Origin: UBA11889 sp046582115
Lineage (GTDB): Bacteria > Pseudomonadota > Gammaproteobacteria > Pseudomonadales > Azotimanducaceae
Assembly: GCA_046582115.1 (NCBI GenBank)
Contig: JAYGFA010000088.1
Coordinates: forward strand, 1-64,000
DNA: 64,000 nucleotides
Reading direction: 5' to 3'
This document shows, piece after piece, positions 35,118 to 43,180 of this stretch (positions are counted from its first letter, which is position 1; every line of letters begins with the position of its first letter). The notes under the pieces are model-generated. The model was not told where the DNA came from. It did not search any database and saw nothing but the letters and a program-made list of their open reading frames with translations. The position numbers and the translations under genes were made by a program.

Positions 35118-36211
35118 TGGGCCTTGGAATCTATACGCATTTTCCATGGTGTGTACGCAAATGCCCCTACTGCGATTTCAACTCCCATCCGCTCCATAGT
35201 GAATTGGATGAAACAGGCTACGTATCTCGCCTAATTGACGATCTTAATTCAGAAACGGACTCCACCGAACAGAGCATCAACACAATCTATCTAGGTGGCG
35301 GAACGCCAAGTTTATTTTCCGCTGATGCCCTAGCTCGATTTTTAGAAGCAGTTGATCGTAAACACGTTTCCGAAATTACCATGGAGGCTAATCCTGGAAC
35401 GCTTGAGCACGAAGCTTTCGAAGCGTATTCGGACGCTGGAATAACTCGAATTTCCATTGGCGTGCAATCCTTCGATCCTGAACAGCTTATAAAAATCGGG
35501 CGGATTCATAGCGCCGATGATGCTTCAAGAGCCGTCGAAAACGCGCTGAACGCTGGATTTGAAAACGTAAATCTTGACCTCATGTTTGGACTGCCAGATC
35601 AAACTTTGGAAGGCGCAATGGACGATCTAGAACGTGCCATAAGTTTTGGAACTGACCACCTATCCTGGTACCAGCTAACTATCGAACCTCGAACCGAATT
35701 CCATCGCCGACCGCCTAAATTGGCGTCAGATGATCTCCGGGCTGAAATGAGTGATATCGGGAGACGATTATTAGAGGAAAACGGCTATTCTCAATACGAA
35801 GTCTCTGCTTTTGGACGTGACGGCTCTCGTTGTCGCCATAACCTGAATTACTGGCGCTTTGGAGACTATGTCGGGATCGGAGCTGGTGCCCACGGCAAGA
35901 CCTGGCTAGACGGCAAAGTCGTCCGCACCATGAGGCCCCGCCAACCAAGGCTTTATCTCTCTGGTGCACCCGCTGAAATAGTCACGGTGGAACGCGACGA
36001 ACTGCCTGTTGAATTCATGATGAATGCACTGCGACTAACTGAAGGTGTTGAAACGCCACTGTTTTCCCAAACAACCGGCCTTCCGTACGAAATCATTTCT
36101 GACGTTGTCGATCGACTTGTGTCGTGGGAACTTATGAAGCCGGGTCGGCTACAGGCGACGGATAGAGGTTATTCCCAACTAAACGCCGTAGTCGGTCAAT
36201 TCCTCAACTGA
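35117..36211 (+). CDS. hemW: Radical SAM heme chaperone HemW
   Basis: 364 residues. The cluster motif CxxxCxxC is C12, C16, C19 (WCVRKCPYCDF), binding a 4Fe-4S centre. YLGGGTPSLF and ISIGVQSF follow, and a C-terminal HemN-like domain ends the protein. HemW is related to oxygen-independent coproporphyrinogen oxidase HemN, but the lineage next to rdgB acts as a heme-binding chaperone, so coproporphyrinogen oxidation should not be assumed. It is the last gene of the gshB-hemW run and is convergent with trmB. Confidence 0.94.
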   Translation: MGLGIYTHFPWCVRKCPYCDFNSHPLHSELDETGYVSRLIDDLNSETDSTEQSINTIYLGGGTPSLFSADALARFLEAVDRKHVSEITMEANPGTLEHEAFEAYSDAGITRISIGVQSFDPEQLIKIGRIHSADDASRAVENALNAGFENVNLDLMFGLPDQTLEGAMDDLERAISFGTDHLSWYQLTIEPRTEFHRRPPKLASDDLRAEMSDIGRRLLEENGYSQYEVSAFGRDGSRCRHNLNYWRFGDYVGIGAGAHGKTWLDGKVVRTMRPRQPRLYLSGAPAEIVTVERDELPVEFMMNALRLTEGVETPLFSQTTGLPYEIISDVVDRLVSWELMKPGRLQATDRGYSQLNAVVGQFLN

Positions 36212-36258
36212 AATCCGTTTATCTAGCATCCTTGGTCGGAACCCAATTCCCCAAAGGA

Positions 36259-36903
36259 TCATTCAACTTTCGTGTAACAGAAGTCTTGAACTGGATGCCG
36301 TAAGCGTTGGGCGCGCTCCTCAAACCGGGTTTGGAGACGTAAAGGCCAGCGTTCTGAGATGCCCCCATCAAGCTGGGGATTGCCTTGCAAGGCTTCAACG
36401 ATCGATTGGGCGTACGGCAACCAGTCTGTTGCGAGCCGCATGCGCCCACCCGAGTTAAGTTTCCTTGAAGCTAAAGTGCCAAACGCCGGGGTAATGAGAC
36501 GCCGCTTGTGGTGACGCTTTTTCGGCCATGGATCGGGGAAGAAAACCATGATCAGCTCGATAGAATTGTCTTCAAGACTCTCTAAAACAGATAAGGCGTC
36601 AGCCTCAACGATGCGCACGTTCTTAATGTTTTGTTGTTCACATTGTAGAACCAGCGACCCAATTCCTGGGCGATATACATCCACTCCAATGCAATTCCAA
36701 TCGGGATGACAGCCGGCAAAATGAACAAGTGCTTGCCCCATCCCAAAGCCAATTTCCAGAGCCGTGGGTGCTTGCCGCTTGAACACTGTCGTGGAGTCAA
36801 CTGCAGGATCGATCACGAATGAATCTAGACGATCAAGAGCTTGCATTTGCGCTTTCGTCATACGTCCACGACGACGAATGAACGTCGACTTCGCGAAGAT
36901 CAA
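36259..36903 (-). CDS. trmB: tRNA (guanine-N7-)-methyltransferase TrmB
   Basis: 214 residues from a TTG at 36903. The conserved RRGRMTKAQMQAL lies just inside the start, so a later ATG (36861) would remove it. TrmB makes m7G46 in tRNA. SAM motif ALEIGFGMGQALVHFA and the catalytic block FFPDPWPKKRHHKRRL are intact. The first 71 bases overlap the end of the frameshifted DUF423 gene. It is the last gene of the ftsY-ftsE-ftsX-rpoH transcription unit and convergent with hemW. Confidence 0.95.
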   Translation of the reverse strand: MIFAKSTFIRRRGRMTKAQMQALDRLDSFVIDPAVDSTTVFKRQAPTALEIGFGMGQALVHFAGCHPDWNCIGVDVYRPGIGSLVLQCEQQNIKNVRIVEADALSVLESLEDNSIELIMVFFPDPWPKKRHHKRRLITPAFGTLASRKLNSGGRMRLATDWLPYAQSIVEALQGNPQLDGGISERWPLRLQTRFEERAQRLRHPVQDFCYTKVE

Positions 36904-37236
36904 TTTTTTGTTTCCGCGGCAGGAGCAGCCAACCCGCTACGAGTAGCACTCCCCCCAGTGGAGTCAGCGTCCCAAGCCAAACCGGACCACCCCATGCGAT
37001 CCCGTACAAACTGCCGCTAAACAATAGTATGCGTATAGAAAAAACATACCCGACCACCGATTAACGCGTTCTGGCACAACGGCAATGACAAAAATCGCGG
37101 CGGCATGAATCAGCTGGTACCTGACGCCAATCTCGAAGGCAGAGCTACCATTTTCGACGATATGCGACCCGATGGCTCCAGCGATAACGCCGCTCGCTCC
37201 CAACAATGTTGCAAGCCAAAGCAGCAAACCTGACAC
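36833..37236 (-). pseudogene. DUF423 membrane protein gene with a one-base frameshift
   Basis: Two overlapping frames together make one DUF423 (YgdD-like) protein. The first (37236 to 36964, GTG start) has the N-terminal half, GASGVIAGAIGSHIVENG and YQLIHAAAIFVIA. The second (to 36833) has the C-terminal half, LLFSGSLYGIAWGG and LTPLGGVLLVAGWLLL. The switch falls at a run of six A on the plus strand (37039-37044). One more base there restores a continuous 134-residue protein. A homopolymer slip in the genome, a sequencing error or programmed slippage are all possible. The normal protein is a small inner-membrane protein of unknown function. Confidence 0.8.
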
Positions 37237-37242
37237 GCGATG

Positions 37243-38106
37243 TTAAGCTGTCTCCATACGCGTTTTAAGCTTCTTCATGGCGTTTTGTTCGAGCTGGCGT
37301 ATCCGCTCAGCAGAAACACCGTAGTGTTTCGCCAGTTCTTGTAGAGTGGTTTTGTTTTCCGCGAGCCAGCGATTTTGAAGGATGTCCCGACTGCGATCGT
37401 CGAGCTGACCCATGGCTTCTAGTAGTTTCTCTTTAGACTGCTTCGCCCAATCTTCATCCGCCACCAGGTCTGCCGGATCTTGCCCTTCATCACTTAGAAA
37501 ATGAGCAGGCGCGCCGAAGGTATTGTTGTAATCACCATCTTCAGTATCACCACCATCGAATCCGACATCGCGGGCGGCCAATCGTCCTTCCATCTGGGTT
37601 ACGACCTTCGCCTCGACTCCAAGATCCTCTGCAATTGCACGGGTTTCTTCCGCTGTTAGCCAACCAAGCGACTTTTTACGACTTCTCAAATTAAAAAATA
37701 ATCTGCGTTGTGCCTTGGTCGTCGCAACTTTAACGACCCGCCAATTGCGCAATACAAACTCGTGTATTTCCGCCTTGATCCAATGAACAGCAAAAGATAC
37801 CAACCGTACTCCGAAGGATGGATCGAAGCGCTTCACAGCCTTCATGAGACCGACATTACCTTCCTGGATAAGATCACCGATCGGTAATCCATACCCCCGA
37901 TATCCTTTGGCAAGGTGGACAACGAAACGGAGATGGCAAAGCACAAGCTCACGCGCTGCTTCGAGATCGTTGTCATCAAAAAAACGCTCCGCCAACTCCC
38001 TTTCCCGTTCAGGAGTCAGTATAGGTAGTGCATTGATCGTCTGGATATACGCGTCCAAATCCCGCCCTGGCGACACGCTCTCCAGCAACAAAACATCCGT
38101 GCTCAA
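37243..38106 (-). CDS. rpoH: Heat-shock sigma factor RpoH (sigma-32)
   Basis: 287 residues from a TTG at 38106, close to the 284 of E. coli, with AGAGG seven bases upstream. An in-frame ATG at 38151 falls inside the CIRCE operator and upstream of the probable promoter, so it is less likely. Region 2 reads LVLCHLRFVVHLAKGYRGYG and FDPSFGVRLVSFAVHWIKAE. The RpoH box is QRRLFFNLR. Region 4.2 ends in the helix-turn-helix LQELAKHYGVSAERIRQLEQ. It follows ftsY-ftsE-ftsX as in most gammaproteobacteria. The HrcA-type operator ahead of it is unusual and would tie sigma-32 supply to GroEL availability. Confidence 0.96.
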   Translation of the reverse strand: MSTDVLLLESVSPGRDLDAYIQTINALPILTPERERELAERFFDDNDLEAARELVLCHLRFVVHLAKGYRGYGLPIGDLIQEGNVGLMKAVKRFDPSFGVRLVSFAVHWIKAEIHEFVLRNWRVVKVATTKAQRRLFFNLRSRKKSLGWLTAEETRAIAEDLGVEAKVVTQMEGRLAARDVGFDGGDTEDGDYNNTFGAPAHFLSDEGQDPADLVADEDWAKQSKEKLLEAMGQLDDRSRDILQNRWLAENKTTLQELAKHYGVSAERIRQLEQNAMKKLKTRMETA

Positions 38107-38135
38107 CTTGATACCTCTGGTAACAACAGAACCGC

Positions 38136-38144
38136 ATTTTAGCA
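38136..38144 (-). promoter_or_regulatory. Probable extended -10 promoter of rpoH
   Basis: On the minus strand TGCTAAAAT is an extended -10 (TG-n-TAAAAT) formed partly by the downstream CIRCE half-site. It predicts a transcript start near 38129 and a ~23-base leader holding AGAGG before the TTG. No strong -35 is seen, which an extended -10 can tolerate. Confidence 0.5.
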
Positions 38145-38165
38145 CTCTCATCAGACGAGTGCTAA
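38139..38165. promoter_or_regulatory. CIRCE element (HrcA operator) upstream of rpoH
   Basis: TTAGCACTC, nine bases, GAGTGCTAA: an exact match in all 18 defined positions to the CIRCE consensus. HrcA binds this inverted repeat and, with GroEL as co-factor, represses chaperone genes. Here it lies between ftsX and rpoH and overlaps the probable -10 of rpoH. No other CIRCE was noticed in the window. Confidence 0.92.
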
Positions 38166-38182
38166 TAGCCTCAACACCTTGA

Positions 38183-39136
38183 TTAATCGATGTTTATTTC
38201 GCTAAGTCGTTGATTCGAGGCAACTATTCCTCCTAGTACACCTAGAATCACGCCAACAATGCCGAGGCCAAAGTAAAAAGTCGGTTCATCGCCCTGAAAG
38301 TCCACAATCTCACCATAGCTCGACAATAGGGTGCCGAGCGGGGCTTCAAGTAAGATAAGTATTGCCGACAAGACCATCGCCGCTACCAAAGCACCGCCAA
38401 GGCCGTAGATCGCGCCGAAGTATAGAAACGGTCTTTTGAGAAATGCATTAGTTGCTCCAACTAGCTTGAGTACCTTGATTTCTTCAAGGCGCATCTCAAG
38501 TGCGAGCCGAACCGAAGCCGCTGTAATCAAGATGGCACCGGCGCCAAACAATATAGTGAGCACCCATCCTAGTCGACTGATCAGCTCGTTAATCGCTTGT
38601 AAACGTTGAAGCCAGATCCTTTCAACGACGATTTCCTCGACAGCAGGTACCTCCTCGAATTGCGACGCGATTTCACTAAGACGCTCAAGAGATAGCTGAT
38701 CGTCGACTGTGACCCGCGCGGATGCCGGTAAAGGATTGGTATCGAGAAGCGTTATCGCATCCGTGATCTCGGTATAGGAACTAAATTCGTGTAGGGCTTC
38801 CTCGGGGGTAACGGTTTTAACCGCAGAGATTTCGCTTTGGCTAAGCATTCGTTGAACCACTTCGTTCACCTCATTCAACGACGCACTAACCTTGAAGTAG
38901 ACGGTGAAGCTATTGCGGCTATCCCACTGCCTCAAAATCACCTCAATATTGCTTTCGATCAAGTACAAGCCCGCCGGAAGTGCCACTGCAATACCGATCA
39001 AAAGCCAAACCAATAAGCTTGTGCCGAATCGATGGCTCGTGTAGCGAATACTGTCCCGAATTACCCTTAAGTGATCGTGAAACGTCGCCATAACGGGCCG
39101 CTTGGATCTAGGCCATGGTTCGTTAAACACGGTCAT
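38183..39136 (-). CDS. ftsX: Cell division protein FtsX
   Basis: 317 residues; an inner-membrane protein that with FtsE controls amidase activators at the septum. Four membrane segments: one near residues 40-60 (LLVWLLIGIAVALPAGLYL), then a periplasmic domain (about 65-195), then three more in the C-terminal third. The ATG at 39136 overlaps ftsE by 14 bases. AAGG touches this ATG directly, so a GTG two codons later (39130), six bases from AAGG, may be the real start. The ftsY-ftsE-ftsX order is conserved. Confidence 0.94.
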   Translation of the reverse strand: MTVFNEPWPRSKRPVMATFHDHLRVIRDSIRYTSHRFGTSLLVWLLIGIAVALPAGLYLIESNIEVILRQWDSRNSFTVYFKVSASLNEVNEVVQRMLSQSEISAVKTVTPEEALHEFSSYTEITDAITLLDTNPLPASARVTVDDQLSLERLSEIASQFEEVPAVEEIVVERIWLQRLQAINELISRLGWVLTILFGAGAILITAASVRLALEMRLEEIKVLKLVGATNAFLKRPFLYFGAIYGLGGALVAAMVLSAILILLEAPLGTLLSSYGEIVDFQGDEPTFYFGLGIVGVILGVLGGIVASNQRLSEINID

Positions 39137-39827
39137 CCTTCAATTTGTCCAAGTTTCTCGTGTCATCGTCGCTGATCACACCACCCCGAGCCAATTCAAC
39201 AATTCGAATGCCCATCGCATCTATCAATTCCCGATCATGGCTCGCGACGATGACCGTTGTTCCGACCTGATTGAACTGTTCGAACAAGGCCATGATATCG
39301 CGCGATAAGTCCGGATCGAGATTGCCCGTTGGCTCGTCGGCTAGCAGTACTTTAGGCCTGTTGACGACAGCTCTAGCAATGCCCACTCGTTGCTGTTCGC
39401 CAGCCGAGAGGGCACGTGCCCTAAACTGTTCTTTTTCGAGCAAGCCTACCCGTGACAGCGCCGCTCGAACCCTTCTCGCAATATTCCGCTCTTGCATACC
39501 CGCGACTCTTAGGGGGAGCGCTACATTTTCGTAAACGCTCCTCTCCGAAAGTAGGTGATGATCCTGGAATACAGCCCCAAGATTCTGACGGTACGAGGGG
39601 ATTTTGCTATTTGGTAATCTAACGATGTTGACGTCGTTTACTAAAATTTGGCCGCGTGTGGGACTTTCTATCCGAAGCAGTAGACGAAGAAAGGTGCTTT
39701 TCCCCGCACCCGAATGTCCGGTCAAAAACGTCATGGTTCCTTCCGGAAAAATTACCGACACATCCTTTAACGCTTCGCCGCCGCCGTCAAATCGTTTGGT
39801 GACCCTCTGAAATTCAATCTTACTCAC
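39123..39827 (-). CDS. ftsE: Cell division ATP-binding protein FtsE
   Basis: 234 residues from a GTG overlapping the ftsY stop (GTGA). Cytoplasmic ATPase of the FtsEX complex, linking the Z ring to peptidoglycan hydrolysis. Walker A GHSGAGKST is at 37-45, the signature LSAGEQQRVGIARAV near 137-151, Walker B VLLADEPTGNLD near 157-168, and the switch histidine in VASHD. Confidence 0.96.
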   Translation of the reverse strand: MSKIEFQRVTKRFDGGGEALKDVSVIFPEGTMTFLTGHSGAGKSTFLRLLLRIESPTRGQILVNDVNIVRLPNSKIPSYRQNLGAVFQDHHLLSERSVYENVALPLRVAGMQERNIARRVRAALSRVGLLEKEQFRARALSAGEQQRVGIARAVVNRPKVLLADEPTGNLDPDLSRDIMALFEQFNQVGTTVIVASHDRELIDAMGIRIVELARGGVISDDDTRNLDKLKDDRV

Positions 39828-40774
39828 GGGGCGAGTAGTGCTTCGACAAACGCGTCTGGGTCAAACGGCTCCAAATCGTCCACCGACTCACCGAGACCAA
39901 TGAAGTAGACAGGGGTGCACTCACGAGAGGCTTGTGTGTGTGCTAGCGAGAACAGCACGCCACCCTTGGCCGAGCCATCTAGTTTAGCCACGACAAGGCC
40001 AGACACTCCAATCGCCTCATCAAAATCGTGGAATTGAGAAATGGCATCTTGTCCAACGTTCGCGTCAATCACCAATAGGCATTCGTGCGGCGCAGTTTCG
40101 TCCATGCGAGCAATGACGCGTTTTATTTTTGATAACTCGTCCATGAGCCCTTGCTTTGCTTGCAATCGTCCAGCCGTATCCGCCAATACGATATCGATGC
40201 CCCGGCGTCTGGCCGTTTGAATTGCGTCGTAAATAACAGACGCGCTGTCAGCGCCACGATGTTGGGACACGACCGGAACGTTGTTTGCCGCACCCCATGC
40301 CTGGATCTGCTCGGTCGCGGCAGCTCGGAAGGTGTCCCCAGCTGCAAGCAGAGTGGAAAAGCCAGCGGCTTCCAAGTATTTTGATAGCTTGCCAATGGTC
40401 GTCGTCTTTCCGACTCCATTTACCCCGATGAGGAGAACCACGAAAGGCCTTGCTGAACCGATTTGGAACGGTTTTTCCAACGGGCGCGCCATCTCGGTTA
40501 ATTCGATACGTAGCGCCTGGTAAAGCGCCTTCGTATCGGAAAGCTCGTTGCGTGATACGCGCCGCGTGAGGGCCGCAATAATTTTTTCGGTGGCAGCAAT
40601 GCCGACGTCGGTAGTCAGCAAGCTTGTTTCGATGTCTAGCAGGGTGTCCTCATCGATCACTTTTTCACCCAGAACAATATTCCCAATACCCCGAGAAAAC
40701 TTTAATCGGGTTTTACCGAGCGATCGATTAAAACGTCCTATTAACCCCTCGTTTTTTACGCCTTCTTCTCCCAC
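39824..40774 (-). CDS. ftsY: Signal recognition particle receptor FtsY
   Basis: 316 residues from a GTG at 40774. FtsY docks SRP-ribosome complexes at the membrane. The NG domain is complete: helical N region, P-loop LIGVNGVGKTTTIGKL, AAGDTFRAAATEQ, VLADTAGR and AKLDGSAKGG. The acidic A domain that extends the E. coli protein to ~500 residues is nearly absent, as in many other bacteria. It is divergent from rsmD with nine bases between starts, the common ftsY/rsmD arrangement. Confidence 0.96.
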   Translation of the reverse strand: MGEEGVKNEGLIGRFNRSLGKTRLKFSRGIGNIVLGEKVIDEDTLLDIETSLLTTDVGIAATEKIIAALTRRVSRNELSDTKALYQALRIELTEMARPLEKPFQIGSARPFVVLLIGVNGVGKTTTIGKLSKYLEAAGFSTLLAAGDTFRAAATEQIQAWGAANNVPVVSQHRGADSASVIYDAIQTARRRGIDIVLADTAGRLQAKQGLMDELSKIKRVIARMDETAPHECLLVIDANVGQDAISQFHDFDEAIGVSGLVVAKLDGSAKGGVLFSLAHTQASRECTPVYFIGLGESVDDLEPFDPDAFVEALLAP

Positions 40775-40783
40775 TATCCCTTT

Positions 40784-41344
40784 GTGCCATCAAATAAACG
40801 ACAGACCGTCCGCATTATCGGCGGTAAGTGGAAGCGGCGAAAGCTCGTTATCACGAACGTTGAGGGCTTACGCCCAACCCTCGATCGGGTAAGGGAATCG
40901 TTATTTAACTGGATTAACCACGAACTTTTGGGTGCGCGAGTTCTGGACTTATACGCCGGCACCGGTGCGCTGGGATTTGAAGCCCTATCCCGCGGTGCTG
41001 CACACGCGACATTCATCGACTCTAATGTTCGGGTTACCGCAGAACTAGAAAAGGCGGCGGCAGAACTCGGAGCATCGGCAACGATTGTGCGCGGCGACGC
41101 CATTAGTTGGCTTGAGCGTCAATCAGACAACTGGGATATCGTTTTCCTGGATTCCCCGTTCGAAAACAAACAACATCAGAAGACGCTGGATCTACTCAGC
41201 CATCATCTTGTAGCGGACGGCCTTGTTTACCTAGAAAGACCGCGCCAAGTGGAATTCGCCCATCCCAAATACAAAGTATGGAAAAAAGCAGTCGCCGGTG
41301 AAGTAAGTTTCGCGCTGTTGCATCTTCGAACCTTGCGTTTGTGA
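40784..41344 (+). CDS. rsmD: 16S rRNA (guanine-966-N2)-methyltransferase RsmD
   Basis: 186 residues from a GTG at 40784. The N-terminal RIIGGKWKRRKL and LRPTLDRVRESLFNW and the SAM motif VLDLYAGTGALGFEALSRGA are typical of RsmD, which methylates G966 of 16S rRNA. The catalytic [DN]-P-P-[FY] motif reads D123-S-P-F126, with serine for the first proline. It is divergent from ftsY and followed by coaD after 47 bases. Confidence 0.93.
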   Translation: MPSNKRQTVRIIGGKWKRRKLVITNVEGLRPTLDRVRESLFNWINHELLGARVLDLYAGTGALGFEALSRGAAHATFIDSNVRVTAELEKAAAELGASATIVRGDAISWLERQSDNWDIVFLDSPFENKQHQKTLDLLSHHLVADGLVYLERPRQVEFAHPKYKVWKKAVAGEVSFALLHLRTLRL

Positions 41345-41391
41345 CCAATTTGGTGTTGGGCTAGTATCGCCGCGAATATTGGAGTCCAAGC

Positions 41392-41874
41392 GTGTCGTCA
41401 GTAGTTTACCCAGGAAGCTTCAACCCAATCACCCACGGCCATACCAACATTGTCGAGCGGGCGTTAAGCCTTTTTGACCATGTCGTGGTCGCGATAGGAA
41501 CATCGGTCGATAAAGACCCGGCTACATACTTTGCCGATCGACTGGAACTCTGCCGCAAAGCACTTGCTTATCTTGAGGATCAGGTATCGGTCGAAGGTTT
41601 TAACGGCTTACTGGTCGATTATGTGCGTTCAAAGAATACGCGTTTCGTATTGAGAGGACTTCGCACATTGACCGATTACGACTACGAGTACCAGATGCTA
41701 TCGATGAATCAATCTTTGGATCAGGATATCGAGTATGTTCTTTTACCCACCGCTCACAAGTGGTCTTTCCTGTCCTCGTCTCGGGTTCGCGAGATCGCGA
41801 CATTAGGTGGTGACATATCTAACTTCGTTCACCCCGCCATCGTGGACTATTACAAAGAACAGGGCGCATCTTGA
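41392..41874 (+). CDS. coaD: Phosphopantetheine adenylyltransferase
   Basis: 160 residues from a GTG at 41392. Fourth step of CoA synthesis, adenylating 4'-phosphopantetheine. The nucleotidyl-transferase motif is in YPGSFNPITHGHTNIV (T-x-G-H). FVLRGLRTLTDYDYEYQM and the C-terminal WSFLSSSRVREIA (the S-S-S-x-V-R motif) are present. The rsmD-coaD pairing is common. coaBC at 43.4 kb supplies earlier steps of the same pathway. It is convergent with mutM. Confidence 0.96.
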   Translation: MSSVVYPGSFNPITHGHTNIVERALSLFDHVVVAIGTSVDKDPATYFADRLELCRKALAYLEDQVSVEGFNGLLVDYVRSKNTRFVLRGLRTLTDYDYEYQMLSMNQSLDQDIEYVLLPTAHKWSFLSSSRVREIATLGGDISNFVHPAIVDYYKEQGAS

Positions 41875-41947
41875 AATAAACTGCTTCCACCTGACCAGTT
41901 ACATCACAAACGAAGTTGGCCAGTTGCACTCTTGTCCGCGACCACGC

Positions 41948-42757
41948 TCAGCGCTGGCAAGACGGACAATACACAGTAGCTCGCTGTCCTAGCCGAATCC
42001 CCTTCAGTAACGTCTCGCACTGTAAGCATCTTTTGCCGTCACGCCCGTAGACGAATAATTCCTGTATAAAGTATCCAGGCTTCCCGTCGCTCCCAACGTA
42101 ATCCCTCAAAGTCGTTCCTCCCATTGCAATAGCTTCCTCTAACGTGCTTCGTATGGCGCTTTCGAGTTCTACATAACGAGCCTTTGAAATGCGGCCAGCT
42201 GCGTTACCGGGACGAATTCCCGCGCGAAAGAGCGCCTCATTCGCGTATATATTTCCTACCCCGACCACAATCTGCGCGCTCATGATGAATGTTTTCACGG
42301 CCTGTCGACGGTGCCGAGAAACGCGGTGTAAGTAATCACCGCTAAAATCGGCACCCAGAGGTTCCGGCCCTAGGTTCTTTAACAACCAGTGCGATTCCAC
42401 CGGGTCAGTAGAGAAGTGAATACTTCCGAATCTTCGGGGATCGCTGAGGCGCAATACTTGATCGTCCTCGAAATGAAAGTCTACATGATCATGCTTCCCC
42501 GCTGGCATGTTTGCTGAAACAACGCACAACCGCCCCGACATTCCTAAATGTATGAGCACCGTCACGCGGGAGAATCGAAAGATTAGATACTTTGCCCGTC
42601 GATCAAGCCGGATAAGTCGTAATCCCGAAAGCCCGTCCGGAACGACTACGGGCCACCGAAGCCTCGAATCCCGAACGACCACCTCAAGCAGGCGGCGACC
42701 TTCTAATACCCGGGCAACACCCCGTCGGGTTGTTTCAACTTCAGGAAGTTCCGGCAG
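41948..42757 (-). CDS. mutM: Formamidopyrimidine-DNA glycosylase MutM, CTG start
   Basis: 269 residues, exactly the E. coli length, when read from the CTG at 42757. The codons after it spell P-E-L-P-E-V-E-T-T-R-R-G-V, the catalytic N-terminus, whose proline attacks oxidised purines after methionine removal and so must be residue 2. The codon before the CTG is the TAG of rpmG, so no ATG, GTG or TTG can supply this N-terminus. The C-terminal zinc finger (CLQC, then YCPSC) is complete. Translation probably restarts after rpmG. A GTG 25 codons inside would remove the active site. Confidence 0.95.
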   Translation of the reverse strand: MPELPEVETTRRGVARVLEGRRLLEVVVRDSRLRWPVVVPDGLSGLRLIRLDRRAKYLIFRFSRVTVLIHLGMSGRLCVVSANMPAGKHDHVDFHFEDDQVLRLSDPRRFGSIHFSTDPVESHWLLKNLGPEPLGADFSGDYLHRVSRHRRQAVKTFIMSAQIVVGVGNIYANEALFRAGIRPGNAAGRISKARYVELESAIRSTLEEAIAMGGTTLRDYVGSDGKPGYFIQELFVYGRDGKRCLQCETLLKGIRLGQRATVYCPSCQR

Positions 42758-42913
42758 CTACTTGATCTTCTCTTCCCGATAGATCACGTGCCTACGTACT
42801 ACCGGGTCATACTTTTTGAGTTCGAGCTTGTCAGGGCTGAGGCGCTTGTTTTTCGTCGTGGTGTAATAGTGTCCCGTACCCGCGCTGGATACTAACTTAA
42901 TTTTATCGCGCAT
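42758..42913 (-). CDS. rpmG: 50S ribosomal protein L33
   Basis: 51 residues. The sequence starts MRDKIKLVSSAGTGHYYTTT and ends in VIYREEKIK, with the KKYDPVVRRHV block of L33. No zinc-binding cysteine pairs are present, so it is the zinc-independent form. Its ATG overlaps the rpmB stop (TGATG) and its TAG directly abuts the mutM CTG. The rpmB-rpmG-mutM order is conserved. Confidence 0.96.
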   Translation of the reverse strand: MRDKIKLVSSAGTGHYYTTTKNKRLSPDKLELKKYDPVVRRHVIYREEKIK

Positions 42914-43149
42914 CAGACCCTCTCCCCCCGCTTACGCATATCAGCAAGAACCTCTTCAATGCCCTTTTTATCGATGATACGCATCCCGGCAGTCGACACG
43001 CGTAGCCGCACAAACCGCTTTTCGCTCTCCACCCAGAATCGGTGATTCTGAATATTCGGGAGAAATCGTCGCCGCGTCTTATTATTTGCATGCGAAACAT
43101 GATTGCCACTCATCGGCCGCTTGCCGGTAACTTGACACACTTGAGACAT
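42913..43149 (-). CDS. rpmB: 50S ribosomal protein L28
   Basis: 78 residues from the ATG at 43149, equal to E. coli L28; upstream in-frame codons are not conserved. Typical features are SQVCQVTGKRPMSGNHVSHA, NNKTRRRFLPN and the basic C-terminus with DKKGIEEVLADMR. First gene of rpmB-rpmG-mutM. Its upstream region (43150-43384) contains a TATAAA and otherwise mostly featureless sequence. Confidence 0.97.
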   Translation of the reverse strand: MSQVCQVTGKRPMSGNHVSHANNKTRRRFLPNIQNHRFWVESEKRFVRLRVSTAGMRIIDKKGIEEVLADMRKRGERV

Positions 43150-43174
43150 GAGAGGTGCCGAAATAAGGTGGGCC

Positions 43175-43180
43175 TTTATA
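43175..43180 (-). promoter_or_regulatory. Possible -10 element of the rpmB operon
   Basis: TATAAA on the minus strand, 25 bases before the rpmB ATG, with TTGGTT 17 bases further upstream as a weak -35. The remaining gap up to coaBC (43384) shows no riboswitch I recognise. Confidence 0.4.

Noticed and set aside
38107..38151. rpoH start at ATG 38151
   Set aside because: It lies inside the CIRCE loop and upstream of the likely transcript start; the TTG at 38106 has AGAGG upstream and gives the normal RpoH length.
41948..42682. mutM start at the internal GTG 42682
   Set aside because: This would remove the catalytic proline and the P-E-L-P-E-V-E block, leaving an inactive protein.
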